Positions 48,499-57,407 of a stretch of DNA of 64,000 bases are shown here, in pieces. The number at the start of each line of letters is the position of its first letter. Position 1 is the stretch's first letter. Origin of the DNA: Siccirubricoccus sp. G192 (lineage in GTDB: Bacteria > Pseudomonadota > Alphaproteobacteria > Acetobacterales > Acetobacteraceae); contig NZ_JAHREN010000001.1 in the NCBI RefSeq assembly GCF_019084075.1, forward strand, positions 5,048,501-5,112,500, read 5' to 3'. Under the pieces are notes generated by a model. It made no database searches and had not been told where the DNA came from. It worked only from the letters and a program-made list of their open reading frames with translations. The position numbers and the translations under genes are program-made.

Positions 48499-50681
48499 TA
48501 GGCGGAAGCGAGCAGCGTCGCCCGCGCATCGACCGCCACCCCGCCATGGCCGGCGGCCCGGAGGATGAGCGGGTTCAGATCCATCTCCACCAGGCGCGGC
48601 CCGAGATCGGCGGCGAGCCAGGAGAGCCGCACCAGCGCCGCCGCCGCCGCCGCCGCATCCAGCGCCGGCCGGCCGCGCACCCCGGCCAGCACCGGCCAGA
48701 GCTTCAGCCGCTCCAGCATGGCCATGGCATCGGCGCCGCGCAGCGGCGCGGGGGCCACCTGCACATCCCGCAGCACCTCCACCAGGATGCCGCCGGCGCC
48801 CACCAGCACCATTGGGCCGAGGCCGGGGTCGTGGCGCGCGCCGAGGATCAGCTCCACCTCGCCCCGCGCCATCTCCTGCACCAGCGCGCCCTCCATGCCC
48901 TCCGGCGCGGCGCGCTCCAGCCGCGCCGCGACATCGGCGAAGGCCGCGCGCACCGCATCGGCATCGGCCAGGTCCAGCTTGACGATGCCGAGATCGCTCT
49001 TGTGCACCACGCCGCGGCTCACGCCCTTCAGCACGACGGGATAGCCGATGGACTGCGCCGCCAGCGCCGCCTCCGCCGCGCTCCGCACCAGCCGCTCGCG
49101 CGTTACCGGGATGCCATAGGCTGCGGCCAGGCGCTTCGCCTCGGCCTCGTTCAACGCGCCCGACGGCAGCCCCGGCGGCACCGGCCCGGCGGCTTCCGGC
49201 CGGGCGGGGGGCGGCAGCTTGGCCCGGGCGCGGCCGGCGGCCTCCGCCTCCAGCGCCCGGAGCACCGCCAGCGCGTCCGAGACGCGATCGTAGAAGGGGA
49301 AGCCGACCTGCCGCATCCGCTCCCGGGCGGCATCGCCCACCGTGCCGGCGGTCATGACATAGAGCAGCGGCTTGCCCCCTTCCTGGCAGAGCGGCGGCAG
49401 CAGGGCGGCGCGGCCGGCCATGGCGGGCTGGGTGGTCATCGGGAAGACCACGGCGCCGATATCGTCATCGGCCATGAAGGCGCGGATGCAGGCCTGCAAC
49501 CCGTCCTCGCTGGTGCCTTCGTCGAAGGAGCCAGTATCGAGCGGCAGATGCACGTGGCTTTCCGGCATGAAGCGCCGCAGCTCCGCCCGCGTGGCCGCCG
49601 AAAGCTCGGCCAGCCGCAGCCCCGCCGCCGGCAATTGGTCCGCGCAGGTCACGGTGCTGCCGCCGGAGGAGGCGATGACCGCGAGCCCGAGCTCGGCGCG
49701 CGGCAGGCGCGGCAGCCGGTCCAGCGCATCCGCCGCCAGCACCATCGCCGCCGGGTCTTCCAGCAGCACCGCGCCGGCCTCGCGGCACACCGCCTCGAAG
49801 GCAGCGAAGGAGCCGGCCAGGCTGGCGGTATGGGAACGCGCCGCCTGCGCCCCCGCCTCCGACCGCCCGGCCTTGACGCAGAGCACCGGCTTGCCCGCGG
49901 CGCGGGCGCGGCGCAGCAGCGGCGCGAAGCGGCGTGGCGCCACCAGCCCCTCGACATAGAGGGTGATGACGCGGGTGGCCGCATCCTCGATGAGGAATTC
50001 CAGGAAGTCGCAGAGTTCCAGATCCGCCTGGTTGCCGACCGAGATGCAGCGGCTGAACCCCGCGCCATAGCCATGGCCGAGCGAGACCAGCGTGCCCATC
50101 AGTGCGCCGCTCTGGCTCACCATGCCGATGCCGCCCGGCCGCAGCCCCTCCGCCTCCAGCGCCAGGGAGGAGGAGAGCATGGCCGCATCGGTCATGTTGA
50201 AGATGCCGAGGCAATTCGGCCCGACCAGCCGCATCCCCGCCGCCCGCGCCACCGCCAGCACCTGCTTCTGCAGGGCCGCGCCGGCCGCGCCGGCCTCGGC
50301 CAGCTTGCCGGTGATGATGATGCAGGCGCCGACCCCGGCGGCGGCGCAATCCTCCACCTGCCGCAGCAGCGCCGCGGCGGGCACCGCCAGGATCGCCACA
50401 TCCACCGGCCCCGGCGCGGCGCCGATGCCGGGGAAGGCCGGCAGGCCGCGGATGCTGGCGCGGTTCGGGTTGATCGGCAGCAGCCGGCCGGGATAGCCGT
50501 GGCGGATCAGGTAATGGATCACCCGGCCGCCGAATTTCCCAATGTCATCGGAGGCGCCGATGACGGCGACCGATTGCGGAGTGATGATCCGGGCCAGCGG
50601 GATGCGGTCCGGGATGCGTCCTGGCATCGCCTCTTGCATTCCATGGGCCGCCCGGCCGGCGGTGCTTTCCGTTTGCGACAT
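48498..50681 (-). CDS. Acetate/acyl-CoA ligase family protein (NDP-forming type)
   Basis: The 727-residue protein has the same layout as the ligase at 28263-30362: CoA-binding domain (SVAVIGASDDIGKFGGRVIH, about 40-170), ligase domains (ARSHTASLAGSFAAFEAV near 290) and a C-terminal ATP-grasp domain (VVLKGVSRGVVHKSDLGIV near 555, up to 727). It activates an organic acid to its CoA ester with ATP to ADP. The first 30 residues are poorly conserved, so ATG 50681 is tentative. It heads an operon with a Bug protein and a crotonase-fold enzyme. Confidence 0.9.
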   Translation of the reverse strand: MSQTESTAGRAAHGMQEAMPGRIPDRIPLARIITPQSVAVIGASDDIGKFGGRVIHYLIRHGYPGRLLPINPNRASIRGLPAFPGIGAAPGPVDVAILAVPAAALLRQVEDCAAAGVGACIIITGKLAEAGAAGAALQKQVLAVARAAGMRLVGPNCLGIFNMTDAAMLSSSLALEAEGLRPGGIGMVSQSGALMGTLVSLGHGYGAGFSRCISVGNQADLELCDFLEFLIEDAATRVITLYVEGLVAPRRFAPLLRRARAAGKPVLCVKAGRSEAGAQAARSHTASLAGSFAAFEAVCREAGAVLLEDPAAMVLAADALDRLPRLPRAELGLAVIASSGGSTVTCADQLPAAGLRLAELSAATRAELRRFMPESHVHLPLDTGSFDEGTSEDGLQACIRAFMADDDIGAVVFPMTTQPAMAGRAALLPPLCQEGGKPLLYVMTAGTVGDAARERMRQVGFPFYDRVSDALAVLRALEAEAAGRARAKLPPPARPEAAGPVPPGLPSGALNEAEAKRLAAAYGIPVTRERLVRSAAEAALAAQSIGYPVVLKGVSRGVVHKSDLGIVKLDLADADAVRAAFADVAARLERAAPEGMEGALVQEMARGEVELILGARHDPGLGPMVLVGAGGILVEVLRDVQVAPAPLRGADAMAMLERLKLWPVLAGVRGRPALDAAAAAAALVRLSWLAADLGPRLVEMDLNPLILRAAGHGGVAVDARATLLASA

Positions 50682-50744
50682 GTCTTGTTCGGTCCCCGAG
50701 GCGGAGCTTGGCATGGGGAAGCGGGCTGGGGTAGCACCCCCCTC

Positions 50745-51716
50745 ATGCCCCGCTCCTCCCGCCGTGCCCTGCTGTTGCTGCTCGCCCCGCCTCCGGCCGC
50801 GGCGCAGGACCGCTTCATCACCCTGGCCTCCACCACCTCCACCGAGCAATCCGGCCTGTTCGGCCATATCCTGCCGCTCTTCACGCAGGAGACCGGAATC
50901 GCGGTGCGGGTGGTGGCGCTCGGCACCGGCCAGGCGCTGGATGTCGCCCGGCGCGGCGATGCCGATGCCGTGCTGGTGCATGACCGCGCGGCGGAGGAGC
51001 GTTTCGTCGCCGAGGGACATGGCGGGCCGCGCCACCCGGTGATGTTCAACGATTTCGTGCTGATCGGCCCGCAAGCGGACCCGGCCGGCATCGCCGGGCT
51101 CGACGATGCGGTGGCGGCGCTGCGGCGGATCGCCGCGGCGGGCGCGGCCTTCGTCTCCCGCGGCGATCGCAGCGGCACCCATGCAGCGGAGCTGCGGCTC
51201 TGGCAGGCGGCCGGAATCGATCCGGTGCGGCAGGGCCGCGGGCATTGGTACCGGGAGGTCGGGCAGGGCATGGGGCCGGCGCTCAATACCGCCGCCGCGC
51301 AGGATGCCTATATCCTGGCCGATCGCGGCACCTGGCTGGCCTTCCGCAACCGCCAGGCGCTGCGGCTGCTGCTCGCGGGCGACCGGCGACTGTTCAACCA
51401 GTATGGCGTCATGGCAGTGAACCCCGCGCGGCACCCGCATGTGAAGGCCGCGGAGGCGGAGCGCTTCATCGCATGGCTGGCCTCGCCGGCGGGCCAGGCG
51501 GCGATCGCCGGCTACCGGATCGACGGCGAATCCCTTGTTCTTCCCGAATGCCGGCGATCCGGACGCCTGAAACCAGGACGCCGGGCATCTCCCGGTCCGC
51601 TCGCGCGTTTCCGCTGCGGACCCGGCCGCGATGGCCATGTCCAGTGGGCTCGGGAGGGGCGGTGGCGATGGCCAATGGGACGGAAGGCAGGGCACCGGCG
51701 CGGCGCGGCGTCCTGA
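50745..51716 (+). CDS. tupA: Tungstate ABC transporter binding protein TupA (C-terminus misread by one base)
   Basis: From ATG 50745 the precursor has a short signal (RRALLLLLAPPPAAA) and the TupA/WtpA-like entry ITLASTTSTEQSGLFGHIL, then VVALGTGQALDVARRGDADA, FVSRGDRSGTHAAELRLW and LADRGTWLAFRNRQ, all typical of tungstate binders. As read, the frame runs on to 51716 with an unlikely arginine-rich tail that overlaps the next gene. Dropping one T at 51535-51536 gives GESLFFPNAGDPDA and a stop at 51568-51570 (274 residues, the normal size). TupB and TupC are not adjacent. Placement before formate dehydrogenase suggests tungsten supply to that enzyme. Confidence 0.85.
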   Translation: MPRSSRRALLLLLAPPPAAAQDRFITLASTTSTEQSGLFGHILPLFTQETGIAVRVVALGTGQALDVARRGDADAVLVHDRAAEERFVAEGHGGPRHPVMFNDFVLIGPQADPAGIAGLDDAVAALRRIAAAGAAFVSRGDRSGTHAAELRLWQAAGIDPVRQGRGHWYREVGQGMGPALNTAAAQDAYILADRGTWLAFRNRQALRLLLAGDRRLFNQYGVMAVNPARHPHVKAAEAERFIAWLASPAGQAAIAGYRIDGESLVLPECRRSGRLKPGRRASPGPLARFRCGPGRDGHVQWAREGRWRWPMGRKAGHRRGAAS

Positions 51717-51883
51717 AGGTGCTTGGCCTGGCCGCCGTCGCAGCAACCCCGGCCGGCGCCTTCGAGGCCGATGGCGGCACCGGCGGCCTGCCGCCGGCCA
51801 AGGAAAGCGAGGCGGAGAAGCGCAAGCCCCGCTACCGGGAGACGCCGCATATCCAGGCTTACTACCGCACCAACAGCGACTGA
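51668..51883 (+). CDS. Formate dehydrogenase-associated twin-arginine small protein
   Basis: The 71-residue product begins with a twin-arginine leader (ARRGVLKVLGLAAVAATPAGA) and ends with the conserved tail TPHIQAYYRTNSD. Small proteins of this design (formate dehydrogenase region TAT target) regularly precede the alpha subunit gene. It lies 17 bases upstream of fdhA. It probably assists export or maturation of the enzyme complex, although its biochemical role has not been settled. Confidence 0.8.
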   Translation: MANGTEGRAPARRGVLKVLGLAAVAATPAGAFEADGGTGGLPPAKESEAEKRKPRYRETPHIQAYYRTNSD

Positions 51884-51900
51884 AGCGGGGCGCCCGGGCC

Positions 51901-54855
51901 ATGCTCATCAAGCGCAGTGAGGGCCATGCCGCGCGGCAGCGGCTTGCCTCGGTCCATCAGGGGTTTTCGCCGGGCGGGCTGGATCGCCGCGGCTTCCTGC
52001 GCCAGGCCGGGCTCGGCGGCGCCGGGCTGGCGGCGCTGGGCGGCATCGGCCCCGGCGCGGTGCGGCCGGCGGCGGCCGGGCCGACCAATTTCGGCGCGCC
52101 GATCGAGCGGCGGAAGAATGTCTGCACCCATTGCTCGGTCGGCTGCACCGTCATCGCCGAGGTGCAGGAGGGCGTCTGGGTCGGCCAGGAACCCGCCTGG
52201 GAATCACCGATCAACCGCGGCACGCATTGCGCCAAGGGCGCCTCGGTGCGGGAGATCCCGCATGGCGACCGGCGGCTGAAATATCCGCTGAAGCTGGTCG
52301 GCGGCGAGTGGCGCCGCATCGGCTGGGACCAGGCGCTGGACGAGATTGCGGCGAAGCTGCTGGAGATCCGCGAGCGCAGCACGCCGGAGGCGGTGTTCTG
52401 GCTCGGCAGCGCCAAATTCACCAATGAGGCCGCCTACCTGTTCCGCAAGCTCGGCGCCTTCTGGGGCACCAACAATACCGACCACCAGGCCCGCATCTGC
52501 CATTCCACCACCGTCGCCGGCGTCGCCAATACCTGGGGCTACGGCGCGATGACGAACAGCTACAACGACATCCGCAATGCCCGCACCATCGCCATCATGG
52601 GCGGCAACCCGGCCGAGGCGCATCCCATCGCGATGCAGCATGTGCTGATCGGCAAGGAGCAGAACCGGGCGCATCTGATCGTCATCGACCCGCGCTTCAC
52701 CCGCACCGCCGCGCATGCCACGGAGCATGTCCGCATCCGCCCCGGCACCGACATCCCGGTGATCTGGGGGATACTTTGGCACATCTTCCAGAATGGCTGG
52801 GAGGACAAGGAGTTCATCCGCCAGCGGGTCTACGGCATGGAGGATGTCCGCAAGGAAGTGGAGAAGTGGAACCCGGAGGAGGTGCAGCGCGTCTCCGGCG
52901 TGCCGGGAGAGCAGTTGAAGCGCGTCGCGCAGATCTTTGCCACGCAGAAGCCGAGCACGCTGGTCTGGTGCATGGGCTCCACCCAGAAGACCGTCGGCAC
53001 GGCGAATGTGCGCGCCTATTCCATCCTGCTGCTGGCCACCGGCAATGTCGGCGCGCCCGGCACCGGCGCCAATATCTTCCGCGGCCATACCAATGTGCAG
53101 GGCGCGACCGATATGGGCCTCGATGTCTCCACCCTGCCCGCCTATTATGGGCTGGACGAGAATGCCTGGCGCCATTGGTGCCGGGTCTGGGAGGTCGATT
53201 ACGACTGGATGCTGCGCCGCTTCGTCAGCGAGAAGCTGATGCAGACGCCCGGCATCCCGAGCACCCGCTGGTTCGATGCCGTGCTCCTGCCGCGCGACCA
53301 GATCGAGCAGCCCACCAATTGCAAGGCCATGGTGGTCATGGGCCATGGCGGCAATACCGTCACCCGCATGCCGGAGATGGTGAAGGGGCTGGAGGCGCTG
53401 GAGTTGCTGGTGATAGCCGATCCGCACCCCACCACCTACGCTCAGGTCTCCAACCGCCGCGACGGCACCTATGCACTGCCCGCCTGCACCAGCTTCGAAT
53501 GCAGCGGCAGCCGCGCCGCCTCCAACCGTTCGCTGCAATGGGGCGACAAGGTCGTCGATCCGGTCTTCGAGAGCCGCAACGACTACGACATCATGTATGC
53601 GCTGGCGCAGCGGCTCGGCTTCGCCGGGGAGATGTTCAAGAATATCGAGGTCAGGGATGGCGCGGTCTCCGCCGAGAGCATCCTGCGGGAAATCAACCGC
53701 GGGGCCTGGGCGCTGGGCTTCACCGGACAGTCGCCGGAACGCCTCAAGCTGCACATGGCGAACCAGGAGCATTTCGACGTCACCACGCTGCGCGGTCGCG
53801 AGGGCACGCCGGTGGCGGGAGAGACCTATTGCCTACCCTGGCCCTGTTGGGGCACGCCGGAGATGAAGCATCCCGGCACGCACATCCTCTACAACACCAA
53901 CCTGCATGTGAAGGAGGGCGGCGGCACCTTCCGCGCCCGCTTCGGCGTGGAGCGCAACGGCGAGACGCTGCTGGCCGAGGACAGTTGGTCCAAGGGCTCC
54001 GAGATCCAGGGCGGCTATCCGGAATTCACCGTGGCGGTGCTGAAGCGGCTCGGCTGGTTCGACGAGCTGACCGCCACCGAGAAGGAGGTGATCGCGCGCG
54101 TCGGCGGCGATGCGCCGGACCGCGTCTCCTGGTCCACCGACCTCTCCGGCGGCATCATCCGCGTGGCGATGGAGCATGGCTGCCTGCCCTATGGCAACGG
54201 CAAGGCGCGGGCCAATGCCTGGAACCTGCCGGACCCGGTGCCGGTGCACCGCGAGCCGATCTACACGCCGCGCACCGACCTGATCCCGGATGCCAGCCAG
54301 GTCGCGGTGATGCAGGCCTCGAATGGCAAGGTCGCCGCGCCGGCCGGCACCTACCCAACCATGCCGGACCGCCGCGGCTACCGGGTGCCGCATCTCGGGC
54401 TATCGGTGCAGATGCGCTCGCACCAGGTGGCGCGCGATTTCCCGATCATCCTCACCTCCGGCCGGCTGGTGGAATACGAAGGCGGCGGCGAGGAGACGCG
54501 TTCCAACAAGTGGCTGGCCGAACTCCAGCAGGACATGTTCGTGGAGATCAACCCGCGCGATGCCGAGGCGCGCGGCATCCGCGCCAAGGACTGGGTCTGG
54601 GTGACCGGGCCGGAAAGCAATAGCCGCGCCAGGGTGAAGGCACTGGTGACGGAGCGGGTCGGGCCCGGCGTCGCCTTCATGCCCTTCCATTTCGGCGGCT
54701 GGTTCATGGGCGAGGACCGCCGGCGCTTCTACCCGCCCGGCACTGACCCGATCGTGCTCGGCGAGAGCGCGAACACCGTCACCACCTATGGCTACGACCC
54801 CGTGACCTTCATGCAGGAAACCAAGGTCACGCTCTGCCAGATCAGGAGCGCCTGA
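51901..54855 (+). CDS. fdhA: Formate dehydrogenase catalytic (alpha) subunit
   Basis: The 984-residue molybdo/tungsto-bis-MGD enzyme has a twin-arginine signal (LDRRGFLRQAGLGGAGLAAL, about 27-46). The N-terminal [4Fe-4S] site uses Cys75, Cys78, Cys82 and Cys110. Catalytic Cys200 is followed by His201 (DHQARICHSTTVAGV), so this is the cysteine, not selenocysteine, form. The bis-MGD domains extend to the C-terminus. It oxidises formate to CO2 in the periplasm and passes electrons through FdhB to FdhC and quinone. The immediately upstream TupA hints at tungsten, but the sequence alone cannot distinguish W from Mo. Confidence 0.95.
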   Translation: MLIKRSEGHAARQRLASVHQGFSPGGLDRRGFLRQAGLGGAGLAALGGIGPGAVRPAAAGPTNFGAPIERRKNVCTHCSVGCTVIAEVQEGVWVGQEPAWESPINRGTHCAKGASVREIPHGDRRLKYPLKLVGGEWRRIGWDQALDEIAAKLLEIRERSTPEAVFWLGSAKFTNEAAYLFRKLGAFWGTNNTDHQARICHSTTVAGVANTWGYGAMTNSYNDIRNARTIAIMGGNPAEAHPIAMQHVLIGKEQNRAHLIVIDPRFTRTAAHATEHVRIRPGTDIPVIWGILWHIFQNGWEDKEFIRQRVYGMEDVRKEVEKWNPEEVQRVSGVPGEQLKRVAQIFATQKPSTLVWCMGSTQKTVGTANVRAYSILLLATGNVGAPGTGANIFRGHTNVQGATDMGLDVSTLPAYYGLDENAWRHWCRVWEVDYDWMLRRFVSEKLMQTPGIPSTRWFDAVLLPRDQIEQPTNCKAMVVMGHGGNTVTRMPEMVKGLEALELLVIADPHPTTYAQVSNRRDGTYALPACTSFECSGSRAASNRSLQWGDKVVDPVFESRNDYDIMYALAQRLGFAGEMFKNIEVRDGAVSAESILREINRGAWALGFTGQSPERLKLHMANQEHFDVTTLRGREGTPVAGETYCLPWPCWGTPEMKHPGTHILYNTNLHVKEGGGTFRARFGVERNGETLLAEDSWSKGSEIQGGYPEFTVAVLKRLGWFDELTATEKEVIARVGGDAPDRVSWSTDLSGGIIRVAMEHGCLPYGNGKARANAWNLPDPVPVHREPIYTPRTDLIPDASQVAVMQASNGKVAAPAGTYPTMPDRRGYRVPHLGLSVQMRSHQVARDFPIILTSGRLVEYEGGGEETRSNKWLAELQQDMFVEINPRDAEARGIRAKDWVWVTGPESNSRARVKALVTERVGPGVAFMPFHFGGWFMGEDRRRFYPPGTDPIVLGESANTVTTYGYDPVTFMQETKVTLCQIRSA

Positions 54856-54857
54856 CC

Positions 54858-55454
54858 ATGGCAAGGCTGAAATTCCTCTGCGACGCCGACCGCTGCATCG
54901 AGTGCAACGCCTGCGTCACCGCCTGCAAGAACGAGAACGAGGTGCCCTGGGGCATCAACCGCCGCCGCGTGGTCACCATCAACGACGGCAAGCCGGGCGA
55001 GCGCTCCATCTCCATGGCCTGCATGCACTGCACCGACGCGCCCTGCGCCGCGGTCTGCCCGGTCTCCTGCTTCTACGGCACCGCGGATGGGCTGGTGCTG
55101 CACGACAAGGACCTCTGCATCGGCTGCGGCTACTGCTTCTACGCCTGCCCCTTCGGCGCGCCGCAATACCCGCGGGTGGGGAATTTCGGCGGCCGCGGCA
55201 AGATGGACAAGTGCACCTACTGCGCCGGCGGGCCGCAGGCCGACAACTCGGCGGTGGAATACGCGCAATACGGCGCCAACCGCCTGGCCGAGGGCAAGCT
55301 GCCGCTCTGCGCCGAGATGTGCTCGACCAAGGCGCTGCTGGCCGGGGATGGCGAGATCATCGCCGCCATCTACAAGGAACGGGTGCAGCGCCGCGGCTAT
55401 GGCTCCGGCGCCTGGGGCTGGCGCACCGCCTACAAGGAGGGCCTGGCCGTATGA
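54858..55454 (+). CDS. fdhB: Formate dehydrogenase iron-sulfur (beta) subunit
   Basis: This 198-residue four-cluster ferredoxin begins two bases after the fdhA stop. Cysteine groups CIECNACVTAC, CMHCTDAPCAAVCP, CIGCGYCFYACP and CTYC with CAEMC supply four [4Fe-4S] centres that wire the catalytic subunit to the membrane subunit. Unlike E. coli FdnH it has no C-terminal membrane anchor. Its stop overlaps the fdhC start (ATGA). Confidence 0.95.
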   Translation: MARLKFLCDADRCIECNACVTACKNENEVPWGINRRRVVTINDGKPGERSISMACMHCTDAPCAAVCPVSCFYGTADGLVLHDKDLCIGCGYCFYACPFGAPQYPRVGNFGGRGKMDKCTYCAGGPQADNSAVEYAQYGANRLAEGKLPLCAEMCSTKALLAGDGEIIAAIYKERVQRRGYGSGAWGWRTAYKEGLAV

Positions 55455-56641
55455 TGCGCCGCATCCTGCCCCTCGCCCTGCTGCTGCTGGCAGCGCCGGC
55501 GGCCCAGGCGCAGCAAAACGCGCAGGAGCCTGCCGCCGGCGCCCCCGCGGTGCAGGCCATCGCACCGGAAGTCGGCGCCGGCCGCGGCGGCACCGGCGGC
55601 GGCCAGCAGCCCGTGACCACCGAGCCGCAGGCGCCCACCGGCAGCCCGACCCCGGAGGCATCCCAGACCACCCCGCCGCAGCCGCCGACGCCCGTGACGC
55701 CGATCCCGACGCCCGCCCCCTTCACCGATCGCGGCCAGTCGGATGCGGCGGAGCTGGAGTTGCGGCGCGCGCTGCGCGGCGGCATGATCGAGGGTGCGGT
55801 CACCATCCCCAACCAGACGGCCGCCGTGCTGATCCAGCCGGAGGGGCGGGACTGGCGCGTCTTCCGCAACAGCACCCTGGGCTGGACCGGCGCCATCGCG
55901 GTGCTCGGCATGCTGGCCGCCCTGGCGCTGTTCTATCTGCTGAAGGGCACGACACAGATCGAATCCGGCCGGTCCGGCCGCAGCATCCTGCGCTATGGCG
56001 GGCTGGAGCGCGCCAACCACTGGATGGTCGCCACCAGCTTCGTCCTGCTTGGCCTGTCCGGGCTCAACCTCTCCTATGGGCGCTATCTGCTGCGGCCGCT
56101 GATCGGGGCGGAAGCCTTCACCAGCCTGACCTTCTGGGGCCAGGCGGTGCACCAGTACCTCTCCTTCCCCTTCACCATCGGGCTGGCGGTGATGCTGGCG
56201 GTATGGCTGCGGGAGAACCTGCCGACGCGGACCGACCTCGCCTGGCTGCGGGCCGGCGGCCCGATGGCGCGCGGCCATCCGCCGGCCGGGAAATTCAATG
56301 CCGGCCAGAAGCTGCTCTTCTGGTTCGTGATCGGCGGCGGCGCGCTGGTCGCCGCCTCGGGCTACCTGCTGATGTTCCCCTTCACCCTCACCGATATCGC
56401 CGGCCAGCAATGGGCGCATATGGCGCATGGCATCATGGCGATGCTGATGCTCGCCGCGATCCTGGCACATATCTATATCGGCACCCTCGGCACCGAGGGC
56501 GCCTTCGAGGGCATGAGCAGCGGCCGGGTGGACTACCATTACGCCAAGGAGCACCACCGGCTCTGGGTGGAGCAGGAGATGGCGAAGGCGCAGGAGGTGG
56601 TGGCGCCGCCCGCCAGGGCCCGGTCGGCCGGCGCCGATTAG
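55451..56641 (+). CDS. fdhC: Formate dehydrogenase cytochrome b (gamma) subunit
   Basis: The 396-residue protein has a signal peptide and a periplasmic Pro/Thr/Gln-rich extension (about 22-95), then a four-helix di-haem cytochrome b. Histidines in GLERANHWMVATSF, GQAVHQYLSFPF and QQWAHMAHGIMAMLM are likely haem ligands, and the family tail ILAHIYIGTLGTEGAFEGM is present. It delivers formate electrons to ubiquinone. The long N-terminal extension makes it larger than E. coli FdnI but is common in the alpha/betaproteobacterial form. No fdhD or fdhE lies nearby. Confidence 0.93.
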   Translation: MMRRILPLALLLLAAPAAQAQQNAQEPAAGAPAVQAIAPEVGAGRGGTGGGQQPVTTEPQAPTGSPTPEASQTTPPQPPTPVTPIPTPAPFTDRGQSDAAELELRRALRGGMIEGAVTIPNQTAAVLIQPEGRDWRVFRNSTLGWTGAIAVLGMLAALALFYLLKGTTQIESGRSGRSILRYGGLERANHWMVATSFVLLGLSGLNLSYGRYLLRPLIGAEAFTSLTFWGQAVHQYLSFPFTIGLAVMLAVWLRENLPTRTDLAWLRAGGPMARGHPPAGKFNAGQKLLFWFVIGGGALVAASGYLLMFPFTLTDIAGQQWAHMAHGIMAMLMLAAILAHIYIGTLGTEGAFEGMSSGRVDYHYAKEHHRLWVEQEMAKAQEVVAPPARARSAGAD

Positions 56642-56642
56642 A

Positions 56643-56686
56643 GCGTGATCGCTTGAGGTGCTCGCACCGAAAAGCGTGAATCACGC
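56643..56686. repeat. Inverted repeat after fdhC
   Basis: GCGTGAT at 56643-56649 pairs with ATCACGC at 56680-56686. The interior contains the AAAAGCGTGAATC core seen in other intergenic repeats of the window. With the adjacent longer hairpin it fills the gap between the convergent formate dehydrogenase and Liv operons. Confidence 0.5.
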
Positions 56687-56699
56687 GATCAAACAAAGG

Positions 56700-56745
56700 C
56701 CTGGAGCATGATGCGTGAACGAAGGTGAACGCATCATGCTCCAGG
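56700..56745. terminator. Bidirectional hairpin between fdhC and livF
   Basis: CCTGGAGCATGATGCGT (56700-56716) is perfectly complementary to ACGCATCATGCTCCAGG (56729-56745), giving a 17-base stem and a 12-base loop. It sits six bases beyond the livF stop region on the minus strand and 59 beyond fdhC. There is no clear T tract, so termination is inferred from structure and position. Confidence 0.6.
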
Positions 56746-56750
56746 CGAGA

Positions 56751-57407
56751 TCAGGCCCGGCTGATCTCGCCGCGCTCGATGACGAAGCTCTGCTCCACCA
56801 GCGGCCGCAGCAATCCCGGGTTGCTCTCGGTGATGAGGATGCTGACCTCGGGCAGGGCGTGGTGCAGCCGCTTCAGCGCCTCCGCATAGCGCTGCGCCAG
56901 CGCCGGGGCGAGACCCTGGAAGGGCTCGTCCAGCAGCACGGCGCGGGTGCCCACCATCAGCGCCCGGCCGAGCGCCACCATCTTGCCCTGGCCGCCGGAG
57001 AGCCCCGCGGCGCGGCGCGGCGCCAAGTCCCGCAATCCCGGCAGCAGCCCGAAGACCGCCTCCAGCCGCCGCGCGGTCTCGGCGGCGGGCAGCTTCAGCA
57101 CCTGCGCCGGCAGCAGCAGGTTGTCACGCACCGCGAAGCTGCCGAAGAGCCGCCGGTCCTCCGGCGCATAGCCGACGCCGAGCCGAGGGCGGTGATGCGC
57201 CGGCAGCGCCGTGGCCTCCCGCCCATCGATCGTGACCCGGCCCTGCCGCGCCGGCAGCAGCCCCATCAGGGCGCGGAGCGTGGTGGTCTTGCCGGCACCG
57301 TTGCGGCCGATCAGCGCCACCCGGCCGCCCGGCGGCACATGCAGATGCACCGCCCGCAGCACCGGCACGCCGGCGATATCGACGGAGACGCCATCGAGCT
57401 CAAGCAT
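56751..57407 (-). CDS. livF: Branched-chain amino acid-type ABC transporter ATPase LivF
   Basis: This 218-residue ATPase has Walker A GRNGAGKT (34-41), signature LSGGQGKMVALGRALM and Walker B VLLDEPFQGLAP. The Q-loop region YAPEDRRLFGSFAVRDNLLL is of LivF type. The signature LSGGQGK differs from the common LSGGQQQ, and the switch region reads ITESN. It overlaps livG by eight bases and is last in the operon. The true substrate of this uptake system need not be an amino acid. Confidence 0.9.
   Translation of the reverse strand: MLELDGVSVDIAGVPVLRAVHLHVPPGGRVALIGRNGAGKTTTLRALMGLLPARQGRVTIDGREATALPAHHRPRLGVGYAPEDRRLFGSFAVRDNLLLPAQVLKLPAAETARRLEAVFGLLPGLRDLAPRRAAGLSGGQGKMVALGRALMVGTRAVLLDEPFQGLAPALAQRYAEALKRLHHALPEVSILITESNPGLLRPLVEQSFVIERGEISRA

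Noticed and set aside
52490-52510. Selenocysteine in the formate dehydrogenase
   Set aside because: The catalytic position is a normal TGC cysteine codon followed by His, with no in-frame TGA.
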